This document shows, piece after piece, positions 25,057 through 35,297 of a stretch of 64,000 nt of DNA. The translations under genes and the position numbers were made by a program. Origin of the DNA: Kitasatospora sp. NBC_01287 (GTDB lineage Bacteria > Actinomycetota > Actinomycetes > Streptomycetales > Streptomycetaceae). The stretch lies in contig NZ_JAPEPB010000001.1 of assembly GCF_026340565.1 (NCBI RefSeq), forward strand, positions 5,866,501 through 5,930,500, in the 5' to 3' direction. The notes under the pieces are model-generated. The model had not been told where the DNA came from. It searched no databases and saw nothing but the letters and a program-made list of their open reading frames with translations. Each line of letters starts with the position of its first letter. Within the stretch, counting starts at the first letter, position 1.

Positions 25057-26054
25057 CAGGCCTTACCTTCAGTGGACTTGCCGAGCCGCGGGGCAGCGCC
25101 GAGCCGCCGGGCAGAGCCGAGCCGCCGGGCCGGGCGTCGCCGCCCGGCCTCCGCCGTCGGGTCGAGCGCGTCGCGCAGCCCGTCGCCGATCAGGTTGACG
25201 GCCAGCACGAAGAGCACCAGCAGCCCGGCCGCGAAGTAGAACATCCAGGGGTAGGTGGGCGCCGCCTCGGTGCCGTCGGCGATCAGGGTGCCGAGCGAGA
25301 CGTCGGGGGCTTTCACGCCGAAGCCGAAGTAGGAGAGCGCGGTCTCGCTCATCACGGCCGAGCCGACCGCGATGGTGGCGTCCACGATCAGGTAGGAGGC
25401 GGCGTTCGGCAGGATGTGGCGCCAGATGATCCGCAGCGGCCGCACCCCCATGAACTGCGCGGCGCGCACGAATTCGCGCTCCTTCAGCGAGATGGTCATC
25501 GAGCGGACCACCCGCGCGGTGATCATCCAGTTGAAGGCGGCCAGCAGCACCACGAAGGCGACCCAGCCGCCGCTCTGCAGCCGGGGCGAGACGATCGCGA
25601 TGACCAGGAAGCTGGGGAAGACCAGCATCAGGTCGACGAAGAACATCAGCAGCCGGTCGGCCCAGCCGCCGAAGTAGCCCGCGCAGGAGCCGACCAGTCC
25701 GGCCGCCACGGTGGAGAGCAGCGCCACCAGCAGCCCGATGATCAGCGACTTCTGCAGCCCGCGCAGGGTCTGCGCGTAGACGTCCTGGCCCAGGCTGCCG
25801 GTGCCGAACCAGTGGGTGCTGGACGGGGGTTCGCGCAGCGCCGAGTAGTCGATGTCGGTGTAGTGCCAGTGCGTCAGGTAGGGGCCGACGAAGGCCAGCA
25901 GGAAGAGCAGCACGACGATGGCCAGGCCCGCCAGCGCGCCCGGCGCGCCGAGCAGGCGGTTGAGCACCAGCCGGCCCCGGCTCGCCGGTGCTGCCACGGG
26001 TGCCGCCGCCGGCGGCTGGTCCTGTGCGACCGCGGTCACCACGGCGTCCCCCAT
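25056..26054 (-). CDS. ABC peptide importer permease (DppC type)
   Basis: 332 residues with six TM helices. The family insertion YFGFGVKAPDVSLGTLI and the EAA-like loop EREFVRAAQFMGVRPLRII, which docks the ATPase, are clear. The ATG at 26054 is chosen because it overlaps the DppB stop as TGATG. A longer frame starting at 26192 is antisense-like and rejected. An Arg-rich repeat ends the protein (ARRLGSARRLG). Confidence 0.93.
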   Translation of the reverse strand: MGDAVVTAVAQDQPPAAAPVAAPASRGRLVLNRLLGAPGALAGLAIVVLLFLLAFVGPYLTHWHYTDIDYSALREPPSSTHWFGTGSLGQDVYAQTLRGLQKSLIIGLLVALLSTVAAGLVGSCAGYFGGWADRLLMFFVDLMLVFPSFLVIAIVSPRLQSGGWVAFVVLLAAFNWMITARVVRSMTISLKEREFVRAAQFMGVRPLRIIWRHILPNAASYLIVDATIAVGSAVMSETALSYFGFGVKAPDVSLGTLIADGTEAAPTYPWMFYFAAGLLVLFVLAVNLIGDGLRDALDPTAEAGRRRPARRLGSARRLGAAPRLGKSTEGKA

Positions 26055-27034
26055 CACGCACGCACCCGGGGGTCGAGCGCGGCGTGCAGTGTGTCGGCCA
26101 GGAAGCCGGAGGCCAGGATGGTCACGGCGGTGAAGAGGTTGACCGCGACCACCGCGTTGACGTCGTTCTCGAAGAGCGAGCTGATGAACCACTCGCCCAT
26201 CCCGTGCCAGCCGAAGATCACCTCGGTGAAGGTGGCGCCGGTGAAGACGCTCAGGATGTTGTAGGCGAAGAGGGTCGACATCGGGATCACCGCGGTGCGC
26301 AACCCGTGCTTGAGCAGCGCCTGGCGGCGGGTCAGACCCTTGGCCTCGGCGGTGCGCAGGTAGTCCGAGCCGAGCACGTCCAGCATGGTGGAGCGCTGGT
26401 AGCGGCTGTAGGTGGCGATCCCGGTGAGCGCCAGCGAGAGCGTGGGCAGCAGCAGGTGGACGCCCCAGTCGACCAGGTGCGCGCCGAGCCCGCCCGCGAG
26501 CCCGGGGGTCTCGTAGCCGGTGAAGTTGATCAACTGGTGTCCGGAGGCCAGGTTGACGGCGATCGCGCCGTTCTTCAGGAAGAGCGCGATCAGGAAGACC
26601 GGGGAGGAGAGCACCACGAACGACAGGACGGTCAACGCCCGGTCCGAGAAGCGGTACTGGCGCACCGCGCCCCAGGCGCCGGCGGCCACCCCGAGCACGG
26701 TGCCGAGCAGGCTGCCGACCACCAGCAGCCGCAGCGAGACCCAGAGCCGGCGGCCGAAGTCGGCGTTGACCGAGGTGTTGTGGATGCTCTGGCCGAGGTC
26801 GCCGTGCAGCAGCCCGTCCGCCCAGTGCCCGAAGCGCACCACCACGGGCGTGTGGTCGTTGATGCCGAGCGCGGTCAACTGCCGGTCCACCGCGGCGGCG
26901 GCCGGGCGCGGCGTCTTGTTCTCGAAGTACGACCGCGGGTTCAGCGCCGCGCTGGAGAGCGCGTAGGCGAGGAAGACCGAGACGATCAGGAGGACGACGT
27001 AGTAGGCGAAACGCTTCGCCAGATAGCGCAGCAT
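26054..27034 (-). CDS. ABC peptide importer permease (DppB type)
   Basis: 326 residues, six TM helices, starting MLRYLAKRFAYYV as DppB proteins do. The EAA loop reads DYLRTAEAKGLTRRQAL and the C-terminal signature is FLADTLHAALDPRVR. The ATG at 27034 has GGAG about 8 bases upstream; the upstream extension in frame lacks similarity. It is the first gene of the permease-permease-ATPase operon and is divergent from the substrate-binding lipoprotein. Confidence 0.93.
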   Translation of the reverse strand: MLRYLAKRFAYYVVLLIVSVFLAYALSSAALNPRSYFENKTPRPAAAAVDRQLTALGINDHTPVVVRFGHWADGLLHGDLGQSIHNTSVNADFGRRLWVSLRLLVVGSLLGTVLGVAAGAWGAVRQYRFSDRALTVLSFVVLSSPVFLIALFLKNGAIAVNLASGHQLINFTGYETPGLAGGLGAHLVDWGVHLLLPTLSLALTGIATYSRYQRSTMLDVLGSDYLRTAEAKGLTRRQALLKHGLRTAVIPMSTLFAYNILSVFTGATFTEVIFGWHGMGEWFISSLFENDVNAVVAVNLFTAVTILASGFLADTLHAALDPRVRA

Positions 27035-27474
27035 CAGCGGCTCCGGAGAGCCGGCCGGGAGCTGCGACTCCCGATAGTCATGACCAATTGCCTTCGCTCG
27101 ATGGGTGTTCGGAGCAGCTTCGCGCAGCGGAATTCTCGGACCGGCTGTTCGGCCGGTCAAGACCACGCGCGGCGCCACTTCCACCGGGTCGGCGAAGCAG
27201 CAGGTCAGAGTGTTGCAGTCGGTTGCGGACAAGGTGTTTCGGCGACATTGCCGCCTGTTGCGATTCGATCAGGAGTGAGCACGAGCCTCTGGTCGGGTGG
27301 CTGATCGGCTGTTACGTTCTGCTGGCTGGCTACCCACTTGGCTGCCCACGTTCAAGTCCCGTCACACCTGACGGGCGAGAAGTGCTCCGTACCGTGGCAC
27401 CTCACCAACCGCTCGGACACCACCGCTCGGTACCACCGATCGGATCCCACCCCACTCCTGAGGAGGAACCCTCC
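27035..27474. other. divergent control region of the peptide transporter
   Basis: 440 bp without a credible gene. It holds a palindrome GACCGG/CCGGTC (27139-27158) and a plus-strand promoter-like pair TGGTCG (27290-27295), 17-bp spacer, TACGTT (27313-27318) that could drive the binding-protein gene with a leader of about 150 nt. The DppB operon promoter must also lie here. Confidence 0.5.
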
Positions 27475-29205
27475 ATGGATGCCACCACGCGGCGCGGCCG
27501 CACCCGTCCCCACGCCACGAGAGCGCGGGCCGCCCGCTCGCTGGTCGTGGCCACCGCGCTCGCGATGGTGATCACCGGCTGCAGCTCCGGCTCCTCGAAG
27601 TCGGGCGGCGCCGCGCCGCAGAGCGCGGTGCCCCAGCTCAGCGCCTCCGACATCAACGCGCAGCCGGTGAGTGCCCTCAAGCAGGGCGGCGAGCTGCGCG
27701 GTTGGTTGGAGCAGTGGATCGACCAGTGGAACCCGCTGCAGGTGGACGGCACCTACGGCGACTCGGTGGAGATCATGAAGATGGTCGAGCCGCTGCTCTT
27801 CCGGATCGACGCCAGTGGCAAGTTCCAGCCGGTCCCCGACTTCCTGCAGTCCGCGACGGTGGTCTCCACCTCGCCGCAGGTGGTGCTCTACAAGCTCAAC
27901 CCCAAGGCGCACTGGTCGGACGGCAAGCCGCTCGGCTACCTGGACTTCAAGGCGGTCTGGCAGGCGGACAACGGCAGCAACCCGGCCTTCAACGCGGCCA
28001 GCACCAACGGCTACAACCAGATCAGCGACGTCTCGCAGGGCGACGACCCGAGCCAGGTCAAGGTCACCTTCTCGACCCCGTACGCCGACTGGCAGAGCCT
28101 CTTCTACCCGCTGCTGCCGGCCGCCGGGATCTCCACGCCGGACCAGTTCAACAAGGGCTGGATCGACCAGATCCCGATCACCGGTGGGGCCTTCAAGCTG
28201 GGCGCGCAGGACAAGTCGGCGCAGACCATCACCGTCGTGCCGGACCCCAACTGGTGGGGCGACAAGCCGGTGCTGGACAAGTTCACCTACCGGGTGCTCT
28301 CCCAGTCCGCGGTCACCCAGGCGTTCCTGAACAACGAGATCGACTACGCCAGCGCGGGTCGCGCCGACGCCTACAGCCAGCTGAAGGCCGACAAGGACGC
28401 GGTGATCCGCACCGCCGGCCCGTGGGACGAGGTGCACATCTCCTTCGGCTCCAACGGCGCGCTGGCCGACCAGAGCGTGCGCCAGGCGCTGGGCAAGGCG
28501 ATCGACCGCACCTCGCTGATCAAGGTGATGAGCCAGGGCGTGCCGGTCACCTTCCCGGAGCTGAACAACCACATCTTCATGACCAACCAGGCCGGCTACC
28601 AGGACAACTCCGGCGAGTGGGGCAAGTTCGACCCGGCGGCGGCCGAGCAGCTGCTCACCAAGGCGGGCTGGCAGGACGCGGGGGCGGGCAAGCCGCGCAC
28701 CAAGGACGGCCAAGCGCTGGAGCTGCACTTCATCGTCGCGGCGGGGTCCTCGCAGCAGACCCTCGACATGGCCAGTGCCGTGCAGAACATGCTCGGCCAG
28801 GTCGGCGTGAAGCTGGACGTCGACAAGGTGCCGGACAACGACCTGGACGAGAAGTACATCAACGTCGGCAAGTTCGACCTGGCGACCTGGCGCAACACCG
28901 GGTCCTTCCCGCCCTCGCTGGTCATCCCGTTCTACCAGCAGCCCAGCGGTGACAACGTCTACGAGAACTACTCGAAGCTGAGCACCCCGGAGATCGACAG
29001 CCTGCTGAAGCAGGCGGCCTCGACGCTCGACCCGACGGCCGCCGCCAAGCTCTACAACCAGGCGGACGCCAAGATCTGGGAGCTCGGCCACACCCTGGAG
29101 ATCTACCAGCGCCCGACGGTGGGCGCCTACCGCAAGGGGTTGGCCAACTACGGCGCCTCCGGACTGGCGGACTTCGACTACACCAAGGTGGGCTGGCAGA
29201 AGTAG
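27475..29205 (+). CDS. peptide ABC importer substrate-binding lipoprotein (SBP family 5)
   Basis: 576 residues. The signal peptide ends in a lipobox VITGC with Cys36 as the lipidation site. The body has the family-5 layout: VEPLLFRIDASGKF, KLNPKAHWSDGKPL, and VRQALGKAIDRTSLI. It captures peptides or similar ligands for the divergent DppB/DppC/DppDF transporter. The ATG at 27475 has GAGGAGG about 8 bases upstream. The upstream in-frame extension is non-coding leader. Confidence 0.95.
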   Translation: MDATTRRGRTRPHATRARAARSLVVATALAMVITGCSSGSSKSGGAAPQSAVPQLSASDINAQPVSALKQGGELRGWLEQWIDQWNPLQVDGTYGDSVEIMKMVEPLLFRIDASGKFQPVPDFLQSATVVSTSPQVVLYKLNPKAHWSDGKPLGYLDFKAVWQADNGSNPAFNAASTNGYNQISDVSQGDDPSQVKVTFSTPYADWQSLFYPLLPAAGISTPDQFNKGWIDQIPITGGAFKLGAQDKSAQTITVVPDPNWWGDKPVLDKFTYRVLSQSAVTQAFLNNEIDYASAGRADAYSQLKADKDAVIRTAGPWDEVHISFGSNGALADQSVRQALGKAIDRTSLIKVMSQGVPVTFPELNNHIFMTNQAGYQDNSGEWGKFDPAAAEQLLTKAGWQDAGAGKPRTKDGQALELHFIVAAGSSQQTLDMASAVQNMLGQVGVKLDVDKVPDNDLDEKYINVGKFDLATWRNTGSFPPSLVIPFYQQPSGDNVYENYSKLSTPEIDSLLKQAASTLDPTAAAKLYNQADAKIWELGHTLEIYQRPTVGAYRKGLANYGASGLADFDYTKVGWQK

Positions 29206-29667
29206 TCCTGGCGAGACGTCAGGAGGCACGCTGAGACGGCGCGCTGTCGGGCAGCGCGGTGATCACGAGGCCGGGGCGGCGCCGGACCGGGGGTGTTTCC
29301 TCCCCCTCCGGAGCCGCGCCGGCCTTGACCTTCCGCGTTGCCCGCAGGACGCCTCTCTCGCCGTTCCACTGGGAGGGAATCTATCCGGACATTCGGGGCG
29401 ATGGCACCCCGCGACACCCCAAGCCCGCGTGCCGCCTGGAACGCTGTCACCCGGTTCGCGCACTGCTTCGTCAACTCTCCTTGACCGCGCGGGCGCGGCC
29501 GAGCGGTCGGTTGCGCGGCCCAGGTGACCCCGTGCCGTGGCGTGCCGTCGCGGTGCGTGCGCCGACCACCGGCGGCTGCGACGATCGGCCCGGCGGGGCA
29601 TCGGGTCCCGTCGGCGGCCGGCGCGCCGAAGAGCCGGCGCGCCGAACACGCAGGGAGAGACGCCACG
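29206..29667. other. gene-free gap between binding protein and LtrA gene
   Basis: 462 bp with no credible frame on either strand. A GC-rich imperfect hairpin at about 29282-29311 could terminate the binding-protein transcript. GCCGGCGCGCCGAA is directly repeated shortly before the LtrA gene (about 29617-29645). Nothing else is evident. Confidence 0.5.
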
Positions 29668-30855
29668 ATGACCGCAGGACCCGAAGCCGTCGACCCGGCC
29701 GCAGGCGGCGCCGACCCCGTGGTGCGGCGGATGGTGCCGCGCAGCCGGAGCGAGGCGCACCGCACGGCGACCTCGCTGGAACTCTTCTTCGACCTCTGCT
29801 TCGTGGTCGCCGTCGCCCAGGCCGGGCGGCAGCTGGCCATCGCGCTCGGCGAGGGGCACCTGCGGGTCGCGCTGGTCGGCTACCTGTTCGCGTTCTTCGC
29901 GGTCTGGTGGGCGTGGATGAACTTCACCTGGTTCGCCTCCGCCTACGACTGCGACGACGTGCCGTACCGGGTCACCACGCTGGTGCAGATCACCGGTGCG
30001 CTGATCCTGGCGGCCGGGATCCCACGGCTCTTCCAGGACCGCGACTTCACCCTCGGCGTGCTCGGCTACGTGGTGATGCGCCTGGCTCAGGTCACCCAGT
30101 GGCTGCGGGCCGCGCGCGGCGAGAGCGGCGCGGCCCGCACGATGGCGCGCCGCTACGCCGGCGGGATCGCGCTGGTGCAACTGGGCTGGGTGCTGGTGCT
30201 GCTGCTGCCGAGCGCGGCGATCGTGTGGGTGATGCCGCTGGGGGTGATCGCCGAGCTGTCGGTGCCGGCCTTCGCCGAGCGCCAGGCGCAGAGCCCCTGG
30301 CACCCGCACCACATCGCCGAGCGCTACGGGCTGTTCACCCTGATCGTGCTCGGCGAGACGGTCTCGGCCGCCACCGTCGCGGTGCAGAGCGCGGTGGACG
30401 AGCACGAGGCGCTGGGCACGCTGGTGCCGCTCGCGATCGGCGGCATCCTGCTCTGCTTCGCCGCCTGGTGGATCTACTTCGCCGCACCGATCCACGAGCA
30501 CCTGCGCTCCAACCGGCAGGCGTTCCTCTGGGGTTACGGCCACTACCTGATCTTCGGTTCGGCGGCCGCGATCGGCGCGGGGCTGGAGGTCGCGGTCGAG
30601 TCCGCGGTGGGCGTCGCGCACATCTCGGCCGTAGCGGCGACCGCGGCCGTCACCGTGCCGGCCGCGCTGTACCTGGTCACCGTCTGGGCGCTGCACTCGC
30701 GGCACAGCAAGACCGGAGCCGCGCAGTGGGTGCTGCCGGTCGCCGCGGTGGTGGTGCTGGCCTGCACCGCGCTCGGCGCGTCGGGGGTGCTCGCGGCCGG
30801 GCTGGTCGGGGCCGGGACGGTCGCGGTGGGGGTCTGGCTGCACAGCCGCGAGTAG
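29668..30855 (+). CDS. LtrA-family membrane protein
   Basis: 395 residues of the low-temperature-requirement A family. The signature SLELFFDLCFVVAVAQ opens the domain, and HPHHIAERYGLFTLIVLGE with the conserved His and Glu lies mid-protein. About 10-12 TM helices are present. The family's biochemical role is unsettled. The ATG at 29668 has GGGAGAG about 9 bases upstream. It is monocistronic. Confidence 0.9.
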   Translation: MTAGPEAVDPAAGGADPVVRRMVPRSRSEAHRTATSLELFFDLCFVVAVAQAGRQLAIALGEGHLRVALVGYLFAFFAVWWAWMNFTWFASAYDCDDVPYRVTTLVQITGALILAAGIPRLFQDRDFTLGVLGYVVMRLAQVTQWLRAARGESGAARTMARRYAGGIALVQLGWVLVLLLPSAAIVWVMPLGVIAELSVPAFAERQAQSPWHPHHIAERYGLFTLIVLGETVSAATVAVQSAVDEHEALGTLVPLAIGGILLCFAAWWIYFAAPIHEHLRSNRQAFLWGYGHYLIFGSAAAIGAGLEVAVESAVGVAHISAVAATAAVTVPAALYLVTVWALHSRHSKTGAAQWVLPVAAVVVLACTALGASGVLAAGLVGAGTVAVGVWLHSRE

Positions 30856-30996
30856 CGCCACCGGTGCCGCCCGCGCTGTCGGGCGCTGCCCACGATGCTC
30901 GCGCCGTCGGTGCCGCGTGCTGCCGGTGCCGCGTGCTGTCAGTGCTGCCTGCGAGGATGCCCCGACCCCCCTGTGCCCAGCCGTTGAGGAGCCCTT

Positions 30997-31635
30997 GTGC
31001 CGCTCGCCGACCAGCCCTACGCCCACCTGCTGCGGCCGCACCCCGGCCCGCTGCGCCGCGACGAGCGCTACGACACCGCGCACTTCGAGCGCCTCGACCT
31101 GGAGCAGGTGCAGGCCGGCGGCGCGCTCTTCCTGGAGTGCGCGTTCACCGACGTCACCTTCAGCGAGGCGAAGCTGCGGCAGGCCAGGTTCAACGAGACC
31201 TGGTGGGAGCGCTGCCGGCTGGTGGCCAGCGAGCTGGTGGAGAGCGAGTGGCAGGACACCACCGTGCAGGGCGGCCTCTTCGCCGGGGTCTCCGCGTACG
31301 GCGCGCAGTTGCGACGGATGACGGTGCGTCAGTGCAAGCTGGAGTCGGTGAACCTGCGCGGGGCGGTGCTGCGCGACGTGGTCTTCGAGGACTGCCAGCT
31401 GCGCGACGTGGACTTCGGCGGCGCCAAGCTGACCGGCGTGAGCTTTCCGGGCAGTTCGCTGGATGAGGTCAGGTTCGGCGGTGCCACGCTCGCTCGGACG
31501 GACCTGCGCGGGGCGAGCCGGCTGGGGCTGCCGGACGGCCACGAGGGGCTGCGCGGCGCGGTCATCTCCGCCACCCAGCTGATCGAGCTGGCCCCGCAGT
31601 TCGCCCAGGCCCTGGGCGTGCAGGTGCGCGACTGA
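30997..31635 (+). CDS. pentapeptide-repeat protein
   Basis: 212 residues with A(D/N)LXX-like five-residue repeats across about 40-175 (for example LFLECAFTDVTFSEAKLRQ and LRGAVLRDVVFEDCQLRD), predicting a right-handed quadrilateral beta-helix. Such proteins mimic DNA and protect gyrase in some cases, but the role here is unknown. The GTG at 30997 has GAGGA about 8 bases upstream. It lies 141 bp after LtrA and could share its transcript. Confidence 0.9.
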   Translation: MPLADQPYAHLLRPHPGPLRRDERYDTAHFERLDLEQVQAGGALFLECAFTDVTFSEAKLRQARFNETWWERCRLVASELVESEWQDTTVQGGLFAGVSAYGAQLRRMTVRQCKLESVNLRGAVLRDVVFEDCQLRDVDFGGAKLTGVSFPGSSLDEVRFGGATLARTDLRGASRLGLPDGHEGLRGAVISATQLIELAPQFAQALGVQVRD

Positions 31636-31866
31636 TGGCGGCCGGGCGGCCCGCCGTTCACCCGCCGGATGCTCGCTGACCCGGGGGCGAACAGTCCGAC
31701 AAGCCTCGGTGCAAGCCCCTAGCGCCTGCTGCCGCGCTGGGCCACGATGTGCGCGGCCCACGTTGTATGAACAACCCAGCGTGCGGACAGGGCCTCGGGC
31801 GCTCGGCATCCGCCGGCGCGACGGCAGCCGCCAGGGGCGGCGAGACCGAAGGGTTTGGCGATCCGG

Positions 31867-33951
31867 ATGACAGAGCTGAGTCGCAGGACGTTCATGGCCG
31901 CATCCGCCACCGCGGCGGCGGGCGTCGCCGTGGCCGGGACGGTCGGCGCGACCGGCGCGGTCGGTGCTACCGGTGCGATCGGTGCACCGGCCGTCGCGAG
32001 CACCGCGAAGCTCACCAGCACGGGCACCATCACCGATGCCCAGCACGTCGTGATCCTGATGCAGGAGAACCGCAGCTTCGACCACTACTTCGGCACCCTG
32101 CGGGGCGTGCGCGGTTTCGCCGACCGCAGCGCGATCCAGATCGCCGGCGGCTACAGCGTCTTCAACCAGCCCAACAGCGCCACCGCCCGCCAGTACCCGT
32201 GGGCCTTCAACCCCGCCAACACGGGCGCCGGTTCGAGCGCGGAGACTACCGCGCAGTGCAATGGCGATCTTTCGCACGCCTGGTCCGATCAGCACAAGGC
32301 GTGGAACAGCGGCAAGATGGACTCCTGGGTCGCCGCCAAGGGCACCGTGCGCACGATGGGGTACCTGCAGCGCTCCGACATCCCGTTCCACTACGCGCTG
32401 GCCGACAACTGGACCGTCTGCGACGCCTACCACTGCTCGGTGTTGAGCGCGACCGGCCCGAACCGCACCTACCACTGGTCCGGCATGATCGACCCGACCG
32501 GCACGGCGGGCGGCCCGGCCTACGACGGCGGCGACGAGTCCGGCCTGAGCTGGCAGACCTACGCCGAGGCGCTGGAGAACGCCGGCGTCAGCTGGAAGGT
32601 CTACCAGAACGCCGCCGACAACTTCGGCGACAACGCCCTGGCCTACTTCAAGCAGTTCGCGGGCGCCCCCGCCGGCAGTGACCTGGCGGTCAAGGGCATG
32701 GGCTCGGTGCCGAAGGTCACCGGCCGCACGCCGGACGACATCGCGGCCGCGATCAAGGCCGACGTGCTGGCCGGCACGCTGCCCCAGGTCTCCTGGATCG
32801 TCGCCGACCAGCAGTCCTCGGAGCACCCGTACGCCACCCCCGAGGACGGCGCGCACTTCGTCAACATGGTGATCAACGCGCTGAACGCGGACCCCAACGT
32901 CTTCAACTCGACCATCCTGCTGCTCAACTACGACGAGAACGACGGCTTCTTCGACCACGTGCCGCCGCCGGTCGCGCCCGCCGGCACCGCGGGCGAGTTC
33001 TACAGCTCGGTCAACATCGGCATGGGTTTCCGGGTCCCGCTGGTCGCCATCTCCCCCTGGAGCCGCGGCGGTTGGGTCAACTCCCAGGTCTTCGACCATA
33101 CCTCGGTGCTGCGCTTCCTGGAGGTCTGGACGGCCGCCATCGGCAAGCCGGCCCAGTGCGCCAACATCAGCGCCTGGCGCCGCAAGGTCGCCGGTGACCT
33201 GACCGGCGTCTTCGACTTCGCGCACCCCGTCTACGGGCTGCCCTCGCTGCCCGACACCTCGCAGACGATCGGCCTGACCACCTGTGGCCCGATGGCCAAC
33301 CCCTCGCCGACCAACAACGCGCTGCCCGCCCAGGAGTCCGGCACCCGCCCGGCCCGCGCGCTGCCCTACCAGCCGAACGCCAACCTGGACCACCTGGAGC
33401 TGGACAGCTCCACGGTGATGAAGGTCTGGCTGAAGATGGACAACGGCGGCAGCCAGAGCACCCACTTCGCCGCCTACGCCAACGCGTTCCGCAGCGGCGG
33501 CCCGTGGCAGTACACGATCGACCCGGGCGGCAGCACCAGCGACTTCTTCAACTGCGGCTCCGGCTACGGCAACGGACCCTACGACCTGAGCGTGGTGGGC
33601 CCCAACCGCTTCCTGCGCCGCTTCCAGGGCGACACCACCAAGGCGGGCAAGACCCTCCTGGTCACCGCCTCCTACGCCGCCGCGCCGGACACCGGCGAGC
33701 TCGCCCTCTGGTTCAAACTCGCCAACAACGGCACCAGTACGGTGACGTTCACCATCACCTCGAACCACTACCGCACCGACGGCCCCTGGACCTACACCGT
33801 GGCGGCCGGCCAGAGCGTGAGCGACTACTTCAACGCCGTCGCCTACAACAGCGGCTGGTACGACTTCACGGTGACGGTGAGCTCGGACAGCAGCTTCGCC
33901 CAGCGCTTCACCGGGCACCTGGAGAGCGGCGCGGCGAGCATCACCGGCTGA
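31867..33951 (+). CDS. Tat-exported phosphocholine-type phospholipase C
   Basis: 694 residues. A twin-arginine signal (LSRRTFMAAS) is followed by the phosphoesterase domain with QENRSFDHYFGTL and LLNYDENDGFFDHV metal-binding motifs, then two copies of a C-terminal DUF756-like beta domain (SGGPWQYTIDPGGSTSDFF and TDGPWTYTVAAGQSVSDYF). It cleaves phosphocholine or related headgroups outside the cell. ATG 31867 is preferred to a TTG 12 bases upstream, as the twin arginine then lies at residues 6-7. A strong hairpin follows. Confidence 0.93.
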   Translation: MTELSRRTFMAASATAAAGVAVAGTVGATGAVGATGAIGAPAVASTAKLTSTGTITDAQHVVILMQENRSFDHYFGTLRGVRGFADRSAIQIAGGYSVFNQPNSATARQYPWAFNPANTGAGSSAETTAQCNGDLSHAWSDQHKAWNSGKMDSWVAAKGTVRTMGYLQRSDIPFHYALADNWTVCDAYHCSVLSATGPNRTYHWSGMIDPTGTAGGPAYDGGDESGLSWQTYAEALENAGVSWKVYQNAADNFGDNALAYFKQFAGAPAGSDLAVKGMGSVPKVTGRTPDDIAAAIKADVLAGTLPQVSWIVADQQSSEHPYATPEDGAHFVNMVINALNADPNVFNSTILLLNYDENDGFFDHVPPPVAPAGTAGEFYSSVNIGMGFRVPLVAISPWSRGGWVNSQVFDHTSVLRFLEVWTAAIGKPAQCANISAWRRKVAGDLTGVFDFAHPVYGLPSLPDTSQTIGLTTCGPMANPSPTNNALPAQESGTRPARALPYQPNANLDHLELDSSTVMKVWLKMDNGGSQSTHFAAYANAFRSGGPWQYTIDPGGSTSDFFNCGSGYGNGPYDLSVVGPNRFLRRFQGDTTKAGKTLLVTASYAAAPDTGELALWFKLANNGTSTVTFTITSNHYRTDGPWTYTVAAGQSVSDYFNAVAYNSGWYDFTVTVSSDSSFAQRFTGHLESGAASITG

Positions 33952-33970
33952 ACTGACGAGACGTCAGGGC

Positions 33971-34005
33971 GGGCCGCCCGCACCCCGCGAGGGGTCGGGC
34001 GGCCC
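33971..34005 (+). terminator. terminator of the phospholipase C gene
   Basis: GGGCCGCCCG (33971-33980) pairs perfectly with CGGGCGGCCC (33996-34005), and an inner ACCCC/GGGGT stem extends it. It begins 20 bp after the stop codon. Confidence 0.8.
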
Positions 34006-34202
34006 GGCGGCCGGGGTGGTCGGGGCTCAGCGGGGCGGCTTGGGCGCCAGCACCAGGGCGATGACGGCGACCACGCTGCGCATCGAGCTGAACCTGATGC
34101 CCTGCAGCGTGACGGGCGCCGTCGCCGGGTCGCGACGTAGGCCCTGGTCCTAAGCCCTCAGCCTGTTACGCGGTCGTACCGCCCCCGCCTACCGTCCTCA
34201 TC

Positions 34203-35213
34203 ATGGATACGACAGGCACCCTCGACGAAGCGCTTCAGCGGCTGCACCGCTCCGGGCCCGAGCGGTTCGGGCGGCTCACCAACCACGCGCCGATGGCCGT
34301 CGAGGCCCTCGCCGCTCACGGGCAGGCATCCGCGGTGCACCGCTGGCTCGAGCTGTACACCCGCAAGCTGGAGGAGTTCCCCGGTCGCGTCGAGCCGGTC
34401 ACGGACGCCAACTGGCCTGCCGCGCTGGGCGATCCACGCCGGGCCGCCGACTGGATCGACCACTTCGAGCGGGAACTCGCCGAGCACCCCTGGCGCGAGG
34501 TGCTCGCACGGTGGTGGCCCCGGCTGCTGCCCGGCCTGTACGGCGGCTCGACGCACCCGGTGATCCGGGTGGGCCACGCCACGCGCACCCTGCTGAGCGG
34601 GGAGAGCACCGGACCCCGGCTGGCCGAACTCGCCCACGGCCTCGGCTACTGGGCCGCCCGCCACCGCACCGTCGCGGACCTGGCCGCGCTGCCGGGCGCC
34701 GACAGCGCCGCCGCCGCCCTCGACGCGGCACCGCCGATCGCGGGGCGGGACGGCGGCTTCGCCGACCGGCTCGGCCAGGTCAGAGGTCTGCCGGTGTGGG
34801 CGGCCGGGGTAACGGACCCGGGCGAGGCGCAGCGCCGCCTCACCGAGCTGGTGCGGGCGGCCACCCACCGCTACGCCACCCACGGCCACGGCGAGGAGAC
34901 GATGCTGGTCCACGCGGCCACCGCCCCCAACGCCGTCCTGCGCACCCTGCCCGCGCTGCCGCGGGCCCTGTGGGTGCCGAGCCTGCGGGCCGCCTGGACG
35001 GCCTCCGCGGCGGTGACCGCGATGTACGCGCCCGACGCCCCGGTCGCCTACCTCCCGCCGGGCGCGGTCACCCCCGAGGAGGTCTTCGAACGGGCCCTGG
35101 CGCACGGTGACGAACACGTCATCAAGCTGACCGACACCGCCCTGGACGTCGGCGACGAGCCGGCCCTGGCGGCGGCGCTGCGCTCCATCGAGCTGAGCGA
35201 GCCGCTGCGCTAG
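34203..35213 (+). CDS. questin-oxidase-like protein (DUF4243)
   Basis: 336 residues with the early family motif LTNHAPMAVEAL, the GLYGGSTHPVIRVGHATR segment and a late HVIKLTDTALD region typical of questin oxidase-like proteins. In fungi the founding member performs a Baeyer-Villiger ring opening of an anthraquinone. Bacterial members are of unknown substrate. The ATG at 34203 directly follows the region with no clear ribosome site. It is monocistronic and convergent with the alpha/beta hydrolase pair. Confidence 0.82.
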   Translation: MDTTGTLDEALQRLHRSGPERFGRLTNHAPMAVEALAAHGQASAVHRWLELYTRKLEEFPGRVEPVTDANWPAALGDPRRAADWIDHFERELAEHPWREVLARWWPRLLPGLYGGSTHPVIRVGHATRTLLSGESTGPRLAELAHGLGYWAARHRTVADLAALPGADSAAAALDAAPPIAGRDGGFADRLGQVRGLPVWAAGVTDPGEAQRRLTELVRAATHRYATHGHGEETMLVHAATAPNAVLRTLPALPRALWVPSLRAAWTASAAVTAMYAPDAPVAYLPPGAVTPEEVFERALAHGDEHVIKLTDTALDVGDEPALAAALRSIELSEPLR

Positions 35214-35297
35214 GTGGGGTTGTCCGGATGCGCGGCCGAAAGGCGGGCCGCGGTAGCGGCGCCCGACGGGTGGGCCGGGCGCCGCTGCCGCTCACCT

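Noticed and set aside
29263..33918. 1551-codon antisense frame across LtrA, pentapeptide and phospholipase genes
   Set aside because: Low-complexity composition and continuous overlap with three well supported genes on the other strand.
34027..34148. Short minus-strand frame with a hydrophobic end upstream of the questin-oxidase-like gene
   Set aside because: It looks like the tail of a membrane protein but is preceded by a stop, has no ribosome site and too little sequence to name; it may be a remnant.
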